In this document: piece after piece, positions 17,257 to 25,564 of the stretch
Numbering within the stretch: position 1 is the stretch's first letter
Layout of the letters: each line of letters opens with the position of its first letter
Source: Thermomonospora echinospora
Lineage (GTDB): Bacteria; Actinomycetota; Actinomycetes; Streptosporangiales; Streptosporangiaceae
Assembly: GCF_900108175.1 (NCBI RefSeq)
Contig: NZ_FNVO01000017.1
Span: 96,514-160,513, forward strand
Direction of reading: 5' to 3'
Length of the DNA stretch: 64,000 bases
Program-made: the position numbers and the translations under genes
The notes under the pieces: generated by a model
What the model saw: the letters and a program-made list of their open reading frames with translations, nothing else
Told to the model about the DNA's origin: nothing
The model's database searches: none

Positions 17257-19348
17257 GGGCCAGCACCTCCTTGTCCTCCGCGCGCCAGGGCCGCCGCACG
17301 CCCCACCACTCGACCGGAACGTCCGGCGCGGTCTGCGCGGCCTGCCGGACCGCCGCGGCCTTCTGCAGCAGGTGTGCGCCCACCAGCAGGGCGACGAAGA
17401 GCGTCCACCCGCCAATCACGTCGCCCAGCCGCAGCGCCCACACCAGCGCGAACAGGCCGAGCAGCGCGGCCAGGACGGTCCGGTCCCGGCCGAGGGGCTC
17501 CCATCCCCTGCGCATCATGGGCAGCACCCCTTCGGGGTGGCGGCTGACCCCGATCCCGACCAGGGCGGGCAGCAGCCCCATCGGGTTGTGCAGCCACGGC
17601 GCCACGCTGATCAGTACGTTGGGTCCCACGAACGACGCGCCGGTGAACAGGCCGTTGCCCACCATGCCCAGCCCGCCGATCACCGCGATCAGGAAGATCG
17701 GCAGCCCCGCCACGAGGTTGAAGTTCTCGGCCGTGACCGACCGCAGGTGCATCCCGTACAGCGCCCCGCCCAGGCCCGCCAGGCCCGCCGACAGGGAGAA
17801 CACCAGCACCTTGGCCAGCAGCAGATTGCCGCCGAGCGTGGCGTAGGCCGCCTCGCTGTCGCGCAGCGCGATCAGCCGCCGCCCGAACGTGCCGCGGCGC
17901 AGCGCCGCCACGCCGAGCACGGCCAGGGCCAGGCAGACCGCGGCGAACACCATGATCTGCGCGGTGTCCTCCAGCCGCAGGCCGAACAGGTTGGGCCCGA
18001 CCACCTCCGCCGAGCCCTGCCGGAACAGCGCGATCCGCACCCCGAACAGCTCGAACGAGGGCAGGGTGAAGATCCACCGGTCGAGGATGATGGTGAAGGC
18101 GGTCGTGCCCAGGGCCAGGTACACCCCCGACAGTCGCAGCGCGGGCAGCGCGATCAGCGCCCCGACCACCGCCGAGATCAGGATCGTGGCTCCCAGCGCC
18201 CACAGCTCTCCGTGCGCGCCGAGCTGCGCCCACACCACCGCGCCGATCCCCGCGATGCTCAGCTGGCACAGCGAGACCTGGCCGGCGTAGCCGGTCAGCG
18301 GCACGTACGACAGCGCGACCACGCCGAGCGCGAACATCGACCCGTAGGTGATGGCCTGCTCCTCGCCCAGCGTCGTCGCCAGCAGCACGCCGAGCGCGAC
18401 GATGGACGCGGCGAACACCGCCGTCCCGCGCATCGACGGCATCGGGACCGGGATGAGCTTGCGGTCCCGGCCGCGCAGCCGCCGGTGCGGGAACAGCAGC
18501 AGCACCGCGAACAGCAGCAGCGCGGGGGCGGCCAGCCGCAGCCCCGGCAGGTACTCGTTCTGCGGCAGGTAGCCGGTCAGGAAGCTCTCGGTGCAGCCGA
18601 CGACGACCGCGCCGAGGAAGGTCAGCGGCAGGCTCCGCAGCCGGCCGAAGATGGCCGCGGCATAGGCGCTGACGATCAGCAGCGACAGCTGGGAGGCGTC
18701 CAGCGCGACGGTCGGCGCGATGAGGATGCCGCCGACCGCCGCGAGCTGGGTGCCGAGCATCCACGCGACCCGGTTGGCCCGGACCGGGTCGGCGCCGGTC
18801 AGCCCCACCAGGGCCCGGTCGTCGACGGTCGCCCGCATCTCCGCGCCGGTGCGGGTCCGGTTCAGCAGGGCCCACAGGCCGGCCGCGACCGCCACGGCGA
18901 CGGCCATGGTGATGGCCTGGTGCCAGGTGATCACGGCCGGGCCGAGGCGGAACGGTTCCCGGTCGACGAAGAACGGCGACAGCGGCCGGGGCTCGTTGGG
19001 GTCCCAGACCCACCGGGCGGTGGCGATGAAGCCGCTCAGCAGCGCGACCGTGATCACCAGCCGCTGGGCGTCGCCCAGGCCCTGGGCGTGCCGGAGCACG
19101 AACCGTTCCAGCAGGAGGCCGAAGCCCGGTGCGAGCACGAGCAGCACCAGGGCGAGGGCCACCGGAACCGGCAGCCCCCACCCTTCGGCCAGTTGCCAGT
19201 AGGAGAACGCCGCCAGCATGCCCGTCGCCCCGTGGGCGAAGTTGAACACGCCGGTGGTGGTGTAGGTGAGCACCAGGCCGCTGCCGATGACGGCGTAGAC
19301 CGCGGCGGTGGTCAGGCCTACGACTCCGAAGGCAAGGAACTGTTCCAT
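17237..19348 (-). CDS. Fused LivH-LivM ABC permease
   Basis: A 703-residue membrane protein that joins both permease halves. Residues about 1-290 are LivH-like (VIGSGLVLTYTTTGVFNFAHG at the N-terminus; TGADPVRANRVAWMLGTQLA is the EAA-like coupling loop), and about 310-600 are LivM-like (ALSYVPLTGYAGQVSLCQ, LRDSEAAYATLGGN, IGGLGMVGNG). In classical systems these are two genes. A polar C-terminal tail of about 50 residues follows. Start ATG 19348 shares TAATG with the binding-protein stop. Confidence 0.92.
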   Translation of the reverse strand: MEQFLAFGVVGLTTAAVYAVIGSGLVLTYTTTGVFNFAHGATGMLAAFSYWQLAEGWGLPVPVALALVLLVLAPGFGLLLERFVLRHAQGLGDAQRLVITVALLSGFIATARWVWDPNEPRPLSPFFVDREPFRLGPAVITWHQAITMAVAVAVAAGLWALLNRTRTGAEMRATVDDRALVGLTGADPVRANRVAWMLGTQLAAVGGILIAPTVALDASQLSLLIVSAYAAAIFGRLRSLPLTFLGAVVVGCTESFLTGYLPQNEYLPGLRLAAPALLLFAVLLLFPHRRLRGRDRKLIPVPMPSMRGTAVFAASIVALGVLLATTLGEEQAITYGSMFALGVVALSYVPLTGYAGQVSLCQLSIAGIGAVVWAQLGAHGELWALGATILISAVVGALIALPALRLSGVYLALGTTAFTIILDRWIFTLPSFELFGVRIALFRQGSAEVVGPNLFGLRLEDTAQIMVFAAVCLALAVLGVAALRRGTFGRRLIALRDSEAAYATLGGNLLLAKVLVFSLSAGLAGLGGALYGMHLRSVTAENFNLVAGLPIFLIAVIGGLGMVGNGLFTGASFVGPNVLISVAPWLHNPMGLLPALVGIGVSRHPEGVLPMMRRGWEPLGRDRTVLAALLGLFALVWALRLGDVIGGWTLFVALLVGAHLLQKAAAVRQAAQTAPDVPVEWWGVRRPWRAEDKEVLARGLAAG

Positions 19349-20721
19349 TACTTGAGGTCGCTCAGGCTCTTGCCGACGTCGGCCAGGGTGACGGGCTTGC
19401 CGTAGGAGCCGGTGTACTTGTACTCGGGGGCGTCACAGCGGTAGGCGCCGCTGTTCGGCTTGAAGTCGGCGGGCTTCCAGCCCTGCGAGCTGGCCTTGAC
19501 GACGTTGAAGCACTTCAGCGGGGCGTCCTTCTTGGACAGGTCGATGGGTGCGATGAGGCCGCCGCCCGTCCACGAGGTCTCCTTTTGGGCCGCCTCCAGG
19601 ACGCACTTGCGGGTGAGGGCGTCGCCGCAGCTCTTGGCCGCCTTGGCGAACAGCAGCCAGGACGAGAAGGCGCGCAGTCCCGGCTGCGTCGCCTCCTTGC
19701 CGGGGGCGTACTTGGCGAACAGGTCGAGGAACTGCTTGGTCGCGGGGTTGCTGCCGGCCTCCTCCAGCGGGTGCATCCCGCTGAGGTCGGCGAAGGCGTT
19801 CTGGGTGTCCAGGGTCTTGCCGGCGATCTTGATGAACGCGGGGTTGTAGGCGTTGGCGTTGGCGTCGATCCAGTCGAGCTTGTAGTCGATGTTGGTCAGC
19901 GCCAGCATGAGCTTGGAGAGGCTGTTGAAGTCCCCGAAGAACACCAGGCCCTTGACGCCCTTGCTCTTGATGGCCTGGGCGTAGGGAGTCCAGTCCGAGA
20001 CGCCCTGCGCCGGGTGCAGGTCGCTGTAGACGACCTTCCCACCGGCGGCCGTCAGGGCCTCCTTGCCCTGCGCGGCGAGGATCTTGGGGCCGGGGGAGTC
20101 ACCGGCGATGGTGCCGATGGCGCTCGCCGAGTCCGGGTAGGCCTCCTTGATCAGCCAGGACCAGTAACCGTGGTAACGGTTGTAGGAGTGGCCCGCGCCG
20201 AGCGGGTAGACCTGCAGGTCCGAGCCGTTGGCCTCGTTCTGGACGGTCTGGCCGGGGAAGTCGGGCAGCAGGCAGGTCAGCCGGTCCTTGACCGCGGTGC
20301 CGTCGAACACGGCGCTGCCGCCGACGATCGCGAAGTCCTCGCGGCAGGCCTCGATCATCCGCTGGCGGGCCTCGAACAGCTTGGCGTCGCGGATGTTGAC
20401 CACGAGCTTGCGGCCGTTGACACCGCCCGCCTCGTTGCACCAGGAGGTGAACACCTTCGCGGTGTCGACGAGTTCGGACTTCTTGGTGAAGCCGATGTCG
20501 GTGAAGACGCCGACCTCGATCTCCTTGGCGGTGACGCCCTGGGCGGGGGCGCTCTTGGCCTCGCCGGGCCCACAGACGCCCTTCAAGTCGCCGAAGTCAC
20601 CTGACACGCTCTGCCCGGCCCCGCCGGGCTCCTCTTCGCCGTTGGTGCCGCCGCGGCCGCCGCATCCGGCGGCCAGCAGGGCGATCGCCGCCAGGGCGGC
20701 GATGGTCTTGTGCGGTTTCAC
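19348..20721 (-). CDS. ABC transporter substrate-binding lipoprotein (Liv/Leu-Ile-Val-BP type)
   Basis: A 457-residue lipoprotein. I choose GTG 20721 because AGGAGGA ends six bases upstream; the ATG at 20736 lies on the Shine-Dalgarno itself. The signal peptide ends in the lipobox LLAAGC (Cys20). The mature protein is a type-I periplasmic binding fold (KEIEVGVFTDIGF, GGVNGRKLVVNIRD, GLVFFGDFNSL). It delivers an unknown ligand to the downstream permease. The gene begins an 11-gene operon ending at 9535 in an acyl-CoA ligase, so the ligand is probably a carboxylic acid that is degraded by the same operon. Confidence 0.9.
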   Translation of the reverse strand: MKPHKTIAALAAIALLAAGCGGRGGTNGEEEPGGAGQSVSGDFGDLKGVCGPGEAKSAPAQGVTAKEIEVGVFTDIGFTKKSELVDTAKVFTSWCNEAGGVNGRKLVVNIRDAKLFEARQRMIEACREDFAIVGGSAVFDGTAVKDRLTCLLPDFPGQTVQNEANGSDLQVYPLGAGHSYNRYHGYWSWLIKEAYPDSASAIGTIAGDSPGPKILAAQGKEALTAAGGKVVYSDLHPAQGVSDWTPYAQAIKSKGVKGLVFFGDFNSLSKLMLALTNIDYKLDWIDANANAYNPAFIKIAGKTLDTQNAFADLSGMHPLEEAGSNPATKQFLDLFAKYAPGKEATQPGLRAFSSWLLFAKAAKSCGDALTRKCVLEAAQKETSWTGGGLIAPIDLSKKDAPLKCFNVVKASSQGWKPADFKPNSGAYRCDAPEYKYTGSYGKPVTLADVGKSLSDLK

Positions 20722-21283
20722 GGGGTTCCTCCTCATGCTGTCCCCCGACCGGCTTGGTGAATCAGGTGATCGCCCCGGCCGCCCGGAGCGCGGTGGCGCG
20801 GGGCCGGCCGAGGCCAAGCGGGATCCGCTCGGCCCGGGCGGAGAATGCGGAACGGGCCCGGATCGCGAGCCGGCGGCGTCGAAGCGGCCCGGACGCCCGC
20901 GGGTGCCTCGGCATGGCCCTCGCCGACCGCCGCCGCGACCCGGTGACGGGCATGACCTCACCTCCGAGCGCCATCTGCCGCCCTCCTCTCGGTGAGAGGA
21001 AACTAGCTTTTCATCTGGGGAGAATCAACCATGCGTTTCCGGAAGGAGCCATAACCGGACGGCGACGGGGAGCCACGATCGCCGCGACCGGGGCCGAACG
21101 GGACTCCTTCCTGCACACCTTCCTGCGCGTCCAGCCGGTCCACCGGGTCGCGGCCGGCCGGCCCGGGCGAGCACCCGCACGTCAGCGCCCTGTGGCCGGT
21201 ACGGGACGCAAGCGCGCCGCGGCTCAGCCCGCGACCGGCGCCGGACCGGCCCGGAGCGCGACCCGCGGCCCGACGAATCGGCA
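20722..21283. other. Long intergenic region: leader of the ABC operon and upstream space
   Basis: No gene is visible between the binding-protein start and the promoter of the rightward gene at 21390. It holds a ~270-nt untranslated leader (20722-20993) of the ABC operon and its promoter at 20998-21028. In the leader the sequence CTCTCGGTGAGAG near 20987 is self-complementary. The antisense open frames across 21003-23351 are composition artefacts opposite real genes. Confidence 0.5.
20998..21028 (-). promoter_or_regulatory. Promoter of the ABC operon with degenerate GAGAA-type operator
   Basis: On the minus strand TTGATT (21028-21023) and TAGTTT (21005-21000) are separated by exactly 17 bases. 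The -10 box lies inside GAAAAGCTAGTTTCC (21012-20998), a degenerate copy of the 15-bp operator found across the window. The identical pair TTGATT-N17-TAGTTT recurs in front of the aldehyde dehydrogenase gene at 55780. Confidence 0.6.
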
Positions 21284-21316
21284 TTGACCATCTCCTGTTC
21301 TGAGAATAGCGTTCTC
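21284..21316 (+). promoter_or_regulatory. Promoter with 15-bp operator before the DapB-like gene
   Basis: TTGACC (21284-21289) and TAGCGT (21307-21312) are 17 bases apart, the best -35/-10 pair in the window. The -10 box occupies positions 6-11 of GAGAATAGCGTTCTC (21302-21316), an inverted repeat with arms GAGAA/TTCTC. A repressor bound here would block RNA polymerase. Confidence 0.7.
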
Positions 21317-21342
21317 CGTAACCGAGATCGAGGGGTGATTCC

Positions 21343-21393
21343 ATGGTCAAGGCGCGACTCGACGAGCGCGGACGCCGCAGGACCGGAAGGTGA
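21343..21393 (+). CDS. 16-codon upstream open frame, possible leader peptide
   Basis: ATG 21343, with GAGGGGTG at good distance, opens the peptide MVKARLDERGRRRTGR, whose TGA overlaps the GTG start of the next gene (GTGA). The frame differs from that gene. It may serve to load ribosomes for the weakly initiated downstream GTG, or may be a remnant. The predicted transcript start near 21320 would include it. Confidence 0.4.
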   Translation: MVKARLDERGRRRTGR

Positions 21394-22436
21394 CCCCGGC
21401 GCCCGCCCGGGGCCACCGGGTCGTCCAGTGGGCCACCGGGAACATCGGCACCCGCGCGCTGCGGGGCGTCATCGAGCATCCGAACCTGACCCTGGCCGGG
21501 GTGTACGTCCACTCCCCGGACAAGGCGGGGGTCGACGCCGGCGTGCTGTGCGGGCTCGCCGCGACCGGTGTCACCGCGACCCGGGACGCCGACGAGATCG
21601 TGGCACTCGGCGCCGACTGCGTGCTGTACATGCCGGCCGCCTGCGACTTCGACGAGGTGTGCCGGCTGCTGGAGTCGGGCGCGAACGTCGTCACGACCCG
21701 GGGCGAGTTCCACCGCCCCGACAGCCTCGACCCCGGGCTCCGCAAGCGGGTCGAGGCCGCCTGCGAACGCGGCGGCACCTCGATCCACAGCACCGGCAGC
21801 AGCCCCGGGTTCATCACCGAGGCCGTCCCGCTGGTGCTGACGTCGATCCAGCGGCGGCTCGACCGCCTGACCATCAGCGAGTTCGCCGACCTGTCGCAGC
21901 GCGACTCCCCGGGGCTGTTGTTCGACGTGATGGGCTTCGGCAAGCCTCCCGCGGAGCTCGACGAGCGCCGGCTGGCCCACGGGCGGATCAGCTTCGGCCC
22001 GTCGCTGGAGCTCGTCGCCGAGGCGCTGTCGATGCCGCTCGACTCCCTGGAGGCGAGCGGGGAGGTCGCGACCGCGCGTAACACGACCCGCATCGCGGCC
22101 GGCGCCCTGGAGGCCGGGACCGTGGCCGCCCAGCGGATCACGGTGTCGGGCGTGCGAGGCGGCCGTGCGGTGCTGCGCTTCCGCGCCACGTGGTACTGCA
22201 CGACCGACCTGGACGCCTCGTGGGACATCCGCGACACCGGCTGGCACGTCGCGGTCGAGGGCGACGCGCCGCTGGACGTCGACCTGCGCTTCCCGGTCCC
22301 GCTGGAGCGGATGGCCGCCACGTCGCCCGGCTACACGGCCAACCGTGCCGTCAACGCCGTGCCCTTCGTCTGCGCGGCGGCCCCGGGGATCCGCACGTCG
22401 GTGGACCTTCCCCAGATCATCGCCACCCTCGGGTGA
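21390..22436 (+). CDS. DapB-like NAD(P)H-dependent reductase
   Basis: A 348-residue protein with an N-terminal Rossmann motif (RVVQWATGNIGTRALRG, residues 10-26) and the C-terminal fold of dihydrodipicolinate reductase/2,4-diaminopentanoate dehydrogenase-like proteins. Homologues of this size occur widely in actinobacterial steroid and lipid catabolic loci, with no defined reaction. Start GTG 21390 gives the usual N-terminus; it is weak by Shine-Dalgarno but overlaps a 16-codon upstream frame. Controlled by the operator-promoter at 21284-21316. The first gene of a pair with a TesB-type thioesterase. Confidence 0.75.
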   Translation: MTPAPARGHRVVQWATGNIGTRALRGVIEHPNLTLAGVYVHSPDKAGVDAGVLCGLAATGVTATRDADEIVALGADCVLYMPAACDFDEVCRLLESGANVVTTRGEFHRPDSLDPGLRKRVEAACERGGTSIHSTGSSPGFITEAVPLVLTSIQRRLDRLTISEFADLSQRDSPGLLFDVMGFGKPPAELDERRLAHGRISFGPSLELVAEALSMPLDSLEASGEVATARNTTRIAAGALEAGTVAAQRITVSGVRGGRAVLRFRATWYCTTDLDASWDIRDTGWHVAVEGDAPLDVDLRFPVPLERMAATSPGYTANRAVNAVPFVCAAAPGIRTSVDLPQIIATLG

Positions 22437-22595
22437 GCCCGTCGCCGGGTGGCCGGGGATTCCCCCCGTTCCCGGCCGCCCGGTCCGCCGCCACGATCCG
22501 GGCGTTCGCCGTTCACCGTCGCGCACGGCACGCCCACCCGGCGGCCGCAGGCGCCGGCCGCCCGTCCCCTTCTCCCGATCCACGCTGGAGCACCC

Positions 22596-23444
22596 GTGAC
22601 CGATCTTTGGAGTGACCTTCTCGCCTGCCTGGACCTGCGCGAGCCGGCGCCGGGACCGCAAGGCGGCGACGCGCAGCCGCCGCAGGCCGGTGACCCCGCG
22701 CCCGTCCGTTTCGAGGGACGCAACCAGCAGCTGACCTACCACCGGCTGTTCGGCGGGCAACTGCTGGCCCAGTTCGCCCGGGCGGCCTGTCTCGCCTGCC
22801 CGGACAAGGCCGTCAAGTCCCTGCACGTGCTGTTCCCGCGCGCGGGCCGGGCCGACGAGCCCGTCCGTTACGAGGTGGAGCGCCACCACGAGGGCGGCAC
22901 CTTCGCGACGTTGACGATCGTCGCCCGGCAGACGTCCGACGTCGTGGCCACCGCCTCGGTGTCCCTGCACGCCGCCGAGGACGGGCTCGACCACCAGACC
23001 GTCCCCGGGGTCCCCGCCGTCCTCGGCGCGGAGCACCGCGTGCGGTTCGACCTGATCCCCTGGGAGACCCGGGCCGCCTCCGACCTGGACTCCCCCAAGT
23101 CGGAGGCGCCCGAGCTGGACCTGTGGATGCGGACCCCGCCGGTCGACCCGCGGCTGGCCCCCGCCCTGACCGCCTACGCCACCGACCTGAACCTCATCGG
23201 CACGGCCCTGCGCCCCCTGGAGGGGGTCTGCCAGCGGGACGCGGGCACGGCGTTCACCTCCGCCGTCACCTCGCACACCCTCTGGTTCCACCGTCCCTTC
23301 CGCACCGACGAGTGGCTGCTGCTGCGCCAGCACAGCCCGCTGCTGGCACACGGCCGCTGCTTCGGCCGGGGCGACGTCCTCGCCGAGGACGGCTCACTCG
23401 TCGCCTCCTACGCCCAGGAAGCCCTGCTCCGCTTCAAGCGGTGA
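22596..23444 (+). CDS. tesB: Acyl-CoA thioesterase II (TesB-like)
   Basis: A 282-residue double-hotdog thioesterase from GTG 22596 behind CTGGAG. Family stretches are GGQLLAQFARAA near residue 50, SLHVLFPRAGRADEPVRYEVE near 75 and the C-terminal SHTLWFHRPFRTDEWLLL near 230, followed by the QHSPLLAHGRC and GRGDVLAEDGSLVAS strands. It hydrolyses acyl-CoA to free acid and CoA, perhaps relieving CoA sequestration. Its last 11 bases overlap the 3' end of the convergent meaB gene. Confidence 0.88.
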   Translation: MTDLWSDLLACLDLREPAPGPQGGDAQPPQAGDPAPVRFEGRNQQLTYHRLFGGQLLAQFARAACLACPDKAVKSLHVLFPRAGRADEPVRYEVERHHEGGTFATLTIVARQTSDVVATASVSLHAAEDGLDHQTVPGVPAVLGAEHRVRFDLIPWETRAASDLDSPKSEAPELDLWMRTPPVDPRLAPALTAYATDLNLIGTALRPLEGVCQRDAGTAFTSAVTSHTLWFHRPFRTDEWLLLRQHSPLLAHGRCFGRGDVLAEDGSLVASYAQEALLRFKR

Positions 23445-24297
23445 ACAGCCGCTCGGCCGCCGCGTACGGGTCGAGACGGCCCTCGGCCACGTCGGCGGCC
23501 AGGCCGGCCAAGCCGGGATGGGCGCGCAGGCGGGTCTGGGCCAGGGAGAGGATCTGGGCGCGGGCACGGGCCGTCCGGCGGGCGAGGGTGTCGGCGCGGT
23601 AGTGGGCGTCGATCGCCTCGACCAGCGCGGGCAGGCCCTCGCCCTTCGCCGCGACCAGGGTGAGCACTGGGGTGCCGGTCTCGATGCGCAGTTCGCGGAC
23701 GGTCTGGTCGGCGCCGTCGCGGTCGGCCTTGTTGACGACCAGGAGGTCGGCGACCTCCAGCAGGCCCGCCTTGGCGGCCTGCACGGCGTCGCCCGCCCCC
23801 GGGGTGAGGATGACGACGGTGGGGTCGGCGACGGCGGCGATCTCGACCTCGGACTGCCCGACGCCCACCGTCTCCAGCAGGATCAGGTCATAGGACAGGG
23901 CCGCCAGCACCCGCACGGCCGCCGGGACCGCCTCGGCCAGCCCGCCCAGATGCCCGCGGGTCGCCAGCGAGCGGATGAGCACGCCGGGGTCGGTCGTGTG
24001 CGCGGCCATCCGGATCCGGTCGCCGAGCAGGGCGCCGCCGCTGTAGGGCGAGGACGGGTCGACGGCGAGCACCGCCACCCGCAGGCCGCGCTCCCGGTAG
24101 GCCCCGACGAGCGCCGCGACGGTCGTCGACTTGCCGGCGCCGGGCGGCCCCGTCACGCCGACGACCCGGGCAGGGTCCGCCGGGCCGAGGGCCGCCAGCA
24201 CCTCCTCACGGCGCGCGCCCTCGACCAGGCTCAGCAGCCGCCCGACCGCGCGCGGGGAACCCTTGCCCGCGGCGGTGACCAGTTCCGGAACGTCCAT
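23434..24297 (-). CDS. meaB: MeaB/ArgK-family G-protein chaperone of B12 mutases
   Basis: A 287-residue GTPase from ATG 24297: P-loop VTGPPGAGKSTTVAAL near residue 50, DPSSPYSGGALLGDRIRM near 80, the ETVGVGQSEVEIA switch near 145, NKADRDGADQT near 190. MeaB loads and protects adenosylcobalamin on methylmalonyl-CoA-type mutases. The likely client is the mutase encoded at 42650-44628, nearly 20 kb away but in the same presumed regulon. It is 112 bases downstream of the thiolase gene, so it may share the transcript that starts at 26999. Confidence 0.92.
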   Translation of the reverse strand: MDVPELVTAAGKGSPRAVGRLLSLVEGARREEVLAALGPADPARVVGVTGPPGAGKSTTVAALVGAYRERGLRVAVLAVDPSSPYSGGALLGDRIRMAAHTTDPGVLIRSLATRGHLGGLAEAVPAAVRVLAALSYDLILLETVGVGQSEVEIAAVADPTVVILTPGAGDAVQAAKAGLLEVADLLVVNKADRDGADQTVRELRIETGTPVLTLVAAKGEGLPALVEAIDAHYRADTLARRTARARAQILSLAQTRLRAHPGLAGLAADVAEGRLDPYAAAERLFTA

Positions 24298-24409
24298 CAG
24301 CGCTTCCCCGCCAGCCCGGCCGCGCCGCCCGCGCCGCCCGGCTCGTTCACCGGGCGGGCACGTGGCGGGAGGGCCGGGAGGGCTTGGCAGCGGGTGGGAA
24401 GCGGCCGGG

Positions 24410-25564
24410 TCACGGGGCCGGGACCTCGATGACCGTGGCCGAGCCCATGCCGCCGCCGGCGCACATCGCGGCGACGCCGATGCCGCCGCCCTGGCGGCGC
24501 AGCTGGTGCACGAGCGTAACCAGCATCCGCGCGCCGGTGGCGGCGACCGGATGGCCGAGGCCGCAGCCGCTGCCGTTGACGTTCACCCGCTCCGGATCCA
24601 GGCCGAGCAGCCCGATGGTGGCCACGCACATGGCGGCGAACGCCTCGTTGATCTCGAATAGGTCGACGTCGGAGGGCGACAGGCCCGCGCGGGCCAGGGC
24701 CTTGGGGATCGCCTTCACCGGGGCCAGCCCGGTCTCGGCGGGGTCCACGCCGACCGACGCCCACGACCGGACGGTGGCCAGGACCGGCAGGCCCCGGTCG
24801 GCCGCCAGCCGGTCACTGGCGACCACCAGAGCGGCCGCCGCGTCGTTGGCACCGCTGGCGTTGCCGGCGGTGATGCTAAAGCCCTCGATCTCCGGGTGCA
24901 GCGGCTTAAGCGAGGCCAGCTTCTCCATGCTGGTGTCGCGGCGCGGGTGCTCGTCGACGGAGAACAGCCCGTGCGGGGTCTCGATCGGGACGATCTCCTC
25001 CGTGAAGCGGCCCTCGTCGATGGCGCGCACGGCATTGCGGTGCGAGCGCAGCGCCCAGGCGTCCATCTCCTCGCGGGTCACGCCCGCCCGGACGGCCGCG
25101 TTCCAGCCCACGGTGATCGACATGTCGAGGTTGGGGGCGTCGGGCCGGTCGGGGTGGGTCGGCGGGTTCCAGGGGTCGAGCCAGTCCTCGCCGACGCGGA
25201 AGCGGGACTTCGGCGAGGTGGACGCCGAGTTCACGCCGCCGGCGATGACCAGTTCGTCCATGCCGGCGCGGATACTGGCGGCCGCGCTCTGCACGGCCGC
25301 CTGTCCCGCGGCGCAGTGCCGGTTGTTGGACAGCCCGGCGACGGAGGTGAGCCCAGCGGTGATGGCGGCGTGCCGGGCCACCACACCGCCGCCGTACAGG
25401 CCCTCGCCGAGGACGACGTCGTCGATCAGGGTCGGGTCCAGCCCCCGCGCCGCCGCGCGTACCACGTGGTCGGCCAGGTCGTAGGCGGTGGTGTCGCGCA
25501 GGGTCCCCTTGAAGGCGGTGCCGATGGGGGTGCGCAGGGCGGCGGTGATGACGGCTTCAGGCAT
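24410..25564 (-). CDS. Thiolase (acetyl-CoA acyltransferase)
   Basis: A 384-residue thiolase from ATG 25564, overlapping the ligase gene by eight bases. The acyl-accepting Cys84 lies in NNRHCAAGQAAV; NEAFAAM, GCGLGHPVAATGAR and MCAGGGMGSA supply the Asn, His and second Cys of a complete active site. It cleaves a beta-ketoacyl-CoA, or condenses in reverse. Together with the ligase upstream and the divergent 3-hydroxyacyl-CoA dehydrogenase-like SDR, it makes a short beta-oxidation set under the operator at 27000. Confidence 0.93.
   Translation of the reverse strand: MPEAVITAALRTPIGTAFKGTLRDTTAYDLADHVVRAAARGLDPTLIDDVVLGEGLYGGGVVARHAAITAGLTSVAGLSNNRHCAAGQAAVQSAAASIRAGMDELVIAGGVNSASTSPKSRFRVGEDWLDPWNPPTHPDRPDAPNLDMSITVGWNAAVRAGVTREEMDAWALRSHRNAVRAIDEGRFTEEIVPIETPHGLFSVDEHPRRDTSMEKLASLKPLHPEIEGFSITAGNASGANDAAAALVVASDRLAADRGLPVLATVRSWASVGVDPAETGLAPVKAIPKALARAGLSPSDVDLFEINEAFAAMCVATIGLLGLDPERVNVNGSGCGLGHPVAATGARMLVTLVHQLRRQGGGIGVAAMCAGGGMGSATVIEVPAP

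Noticed and set aside
21003..23351. 782-codon open frame on the minus strand
   Set aside because: It lies opposite the DapB-like and thioesterase genes, has histidine/glutamine/glycine-rich composition and no domain; it is an antisense frame of GC-rich coding DNA.
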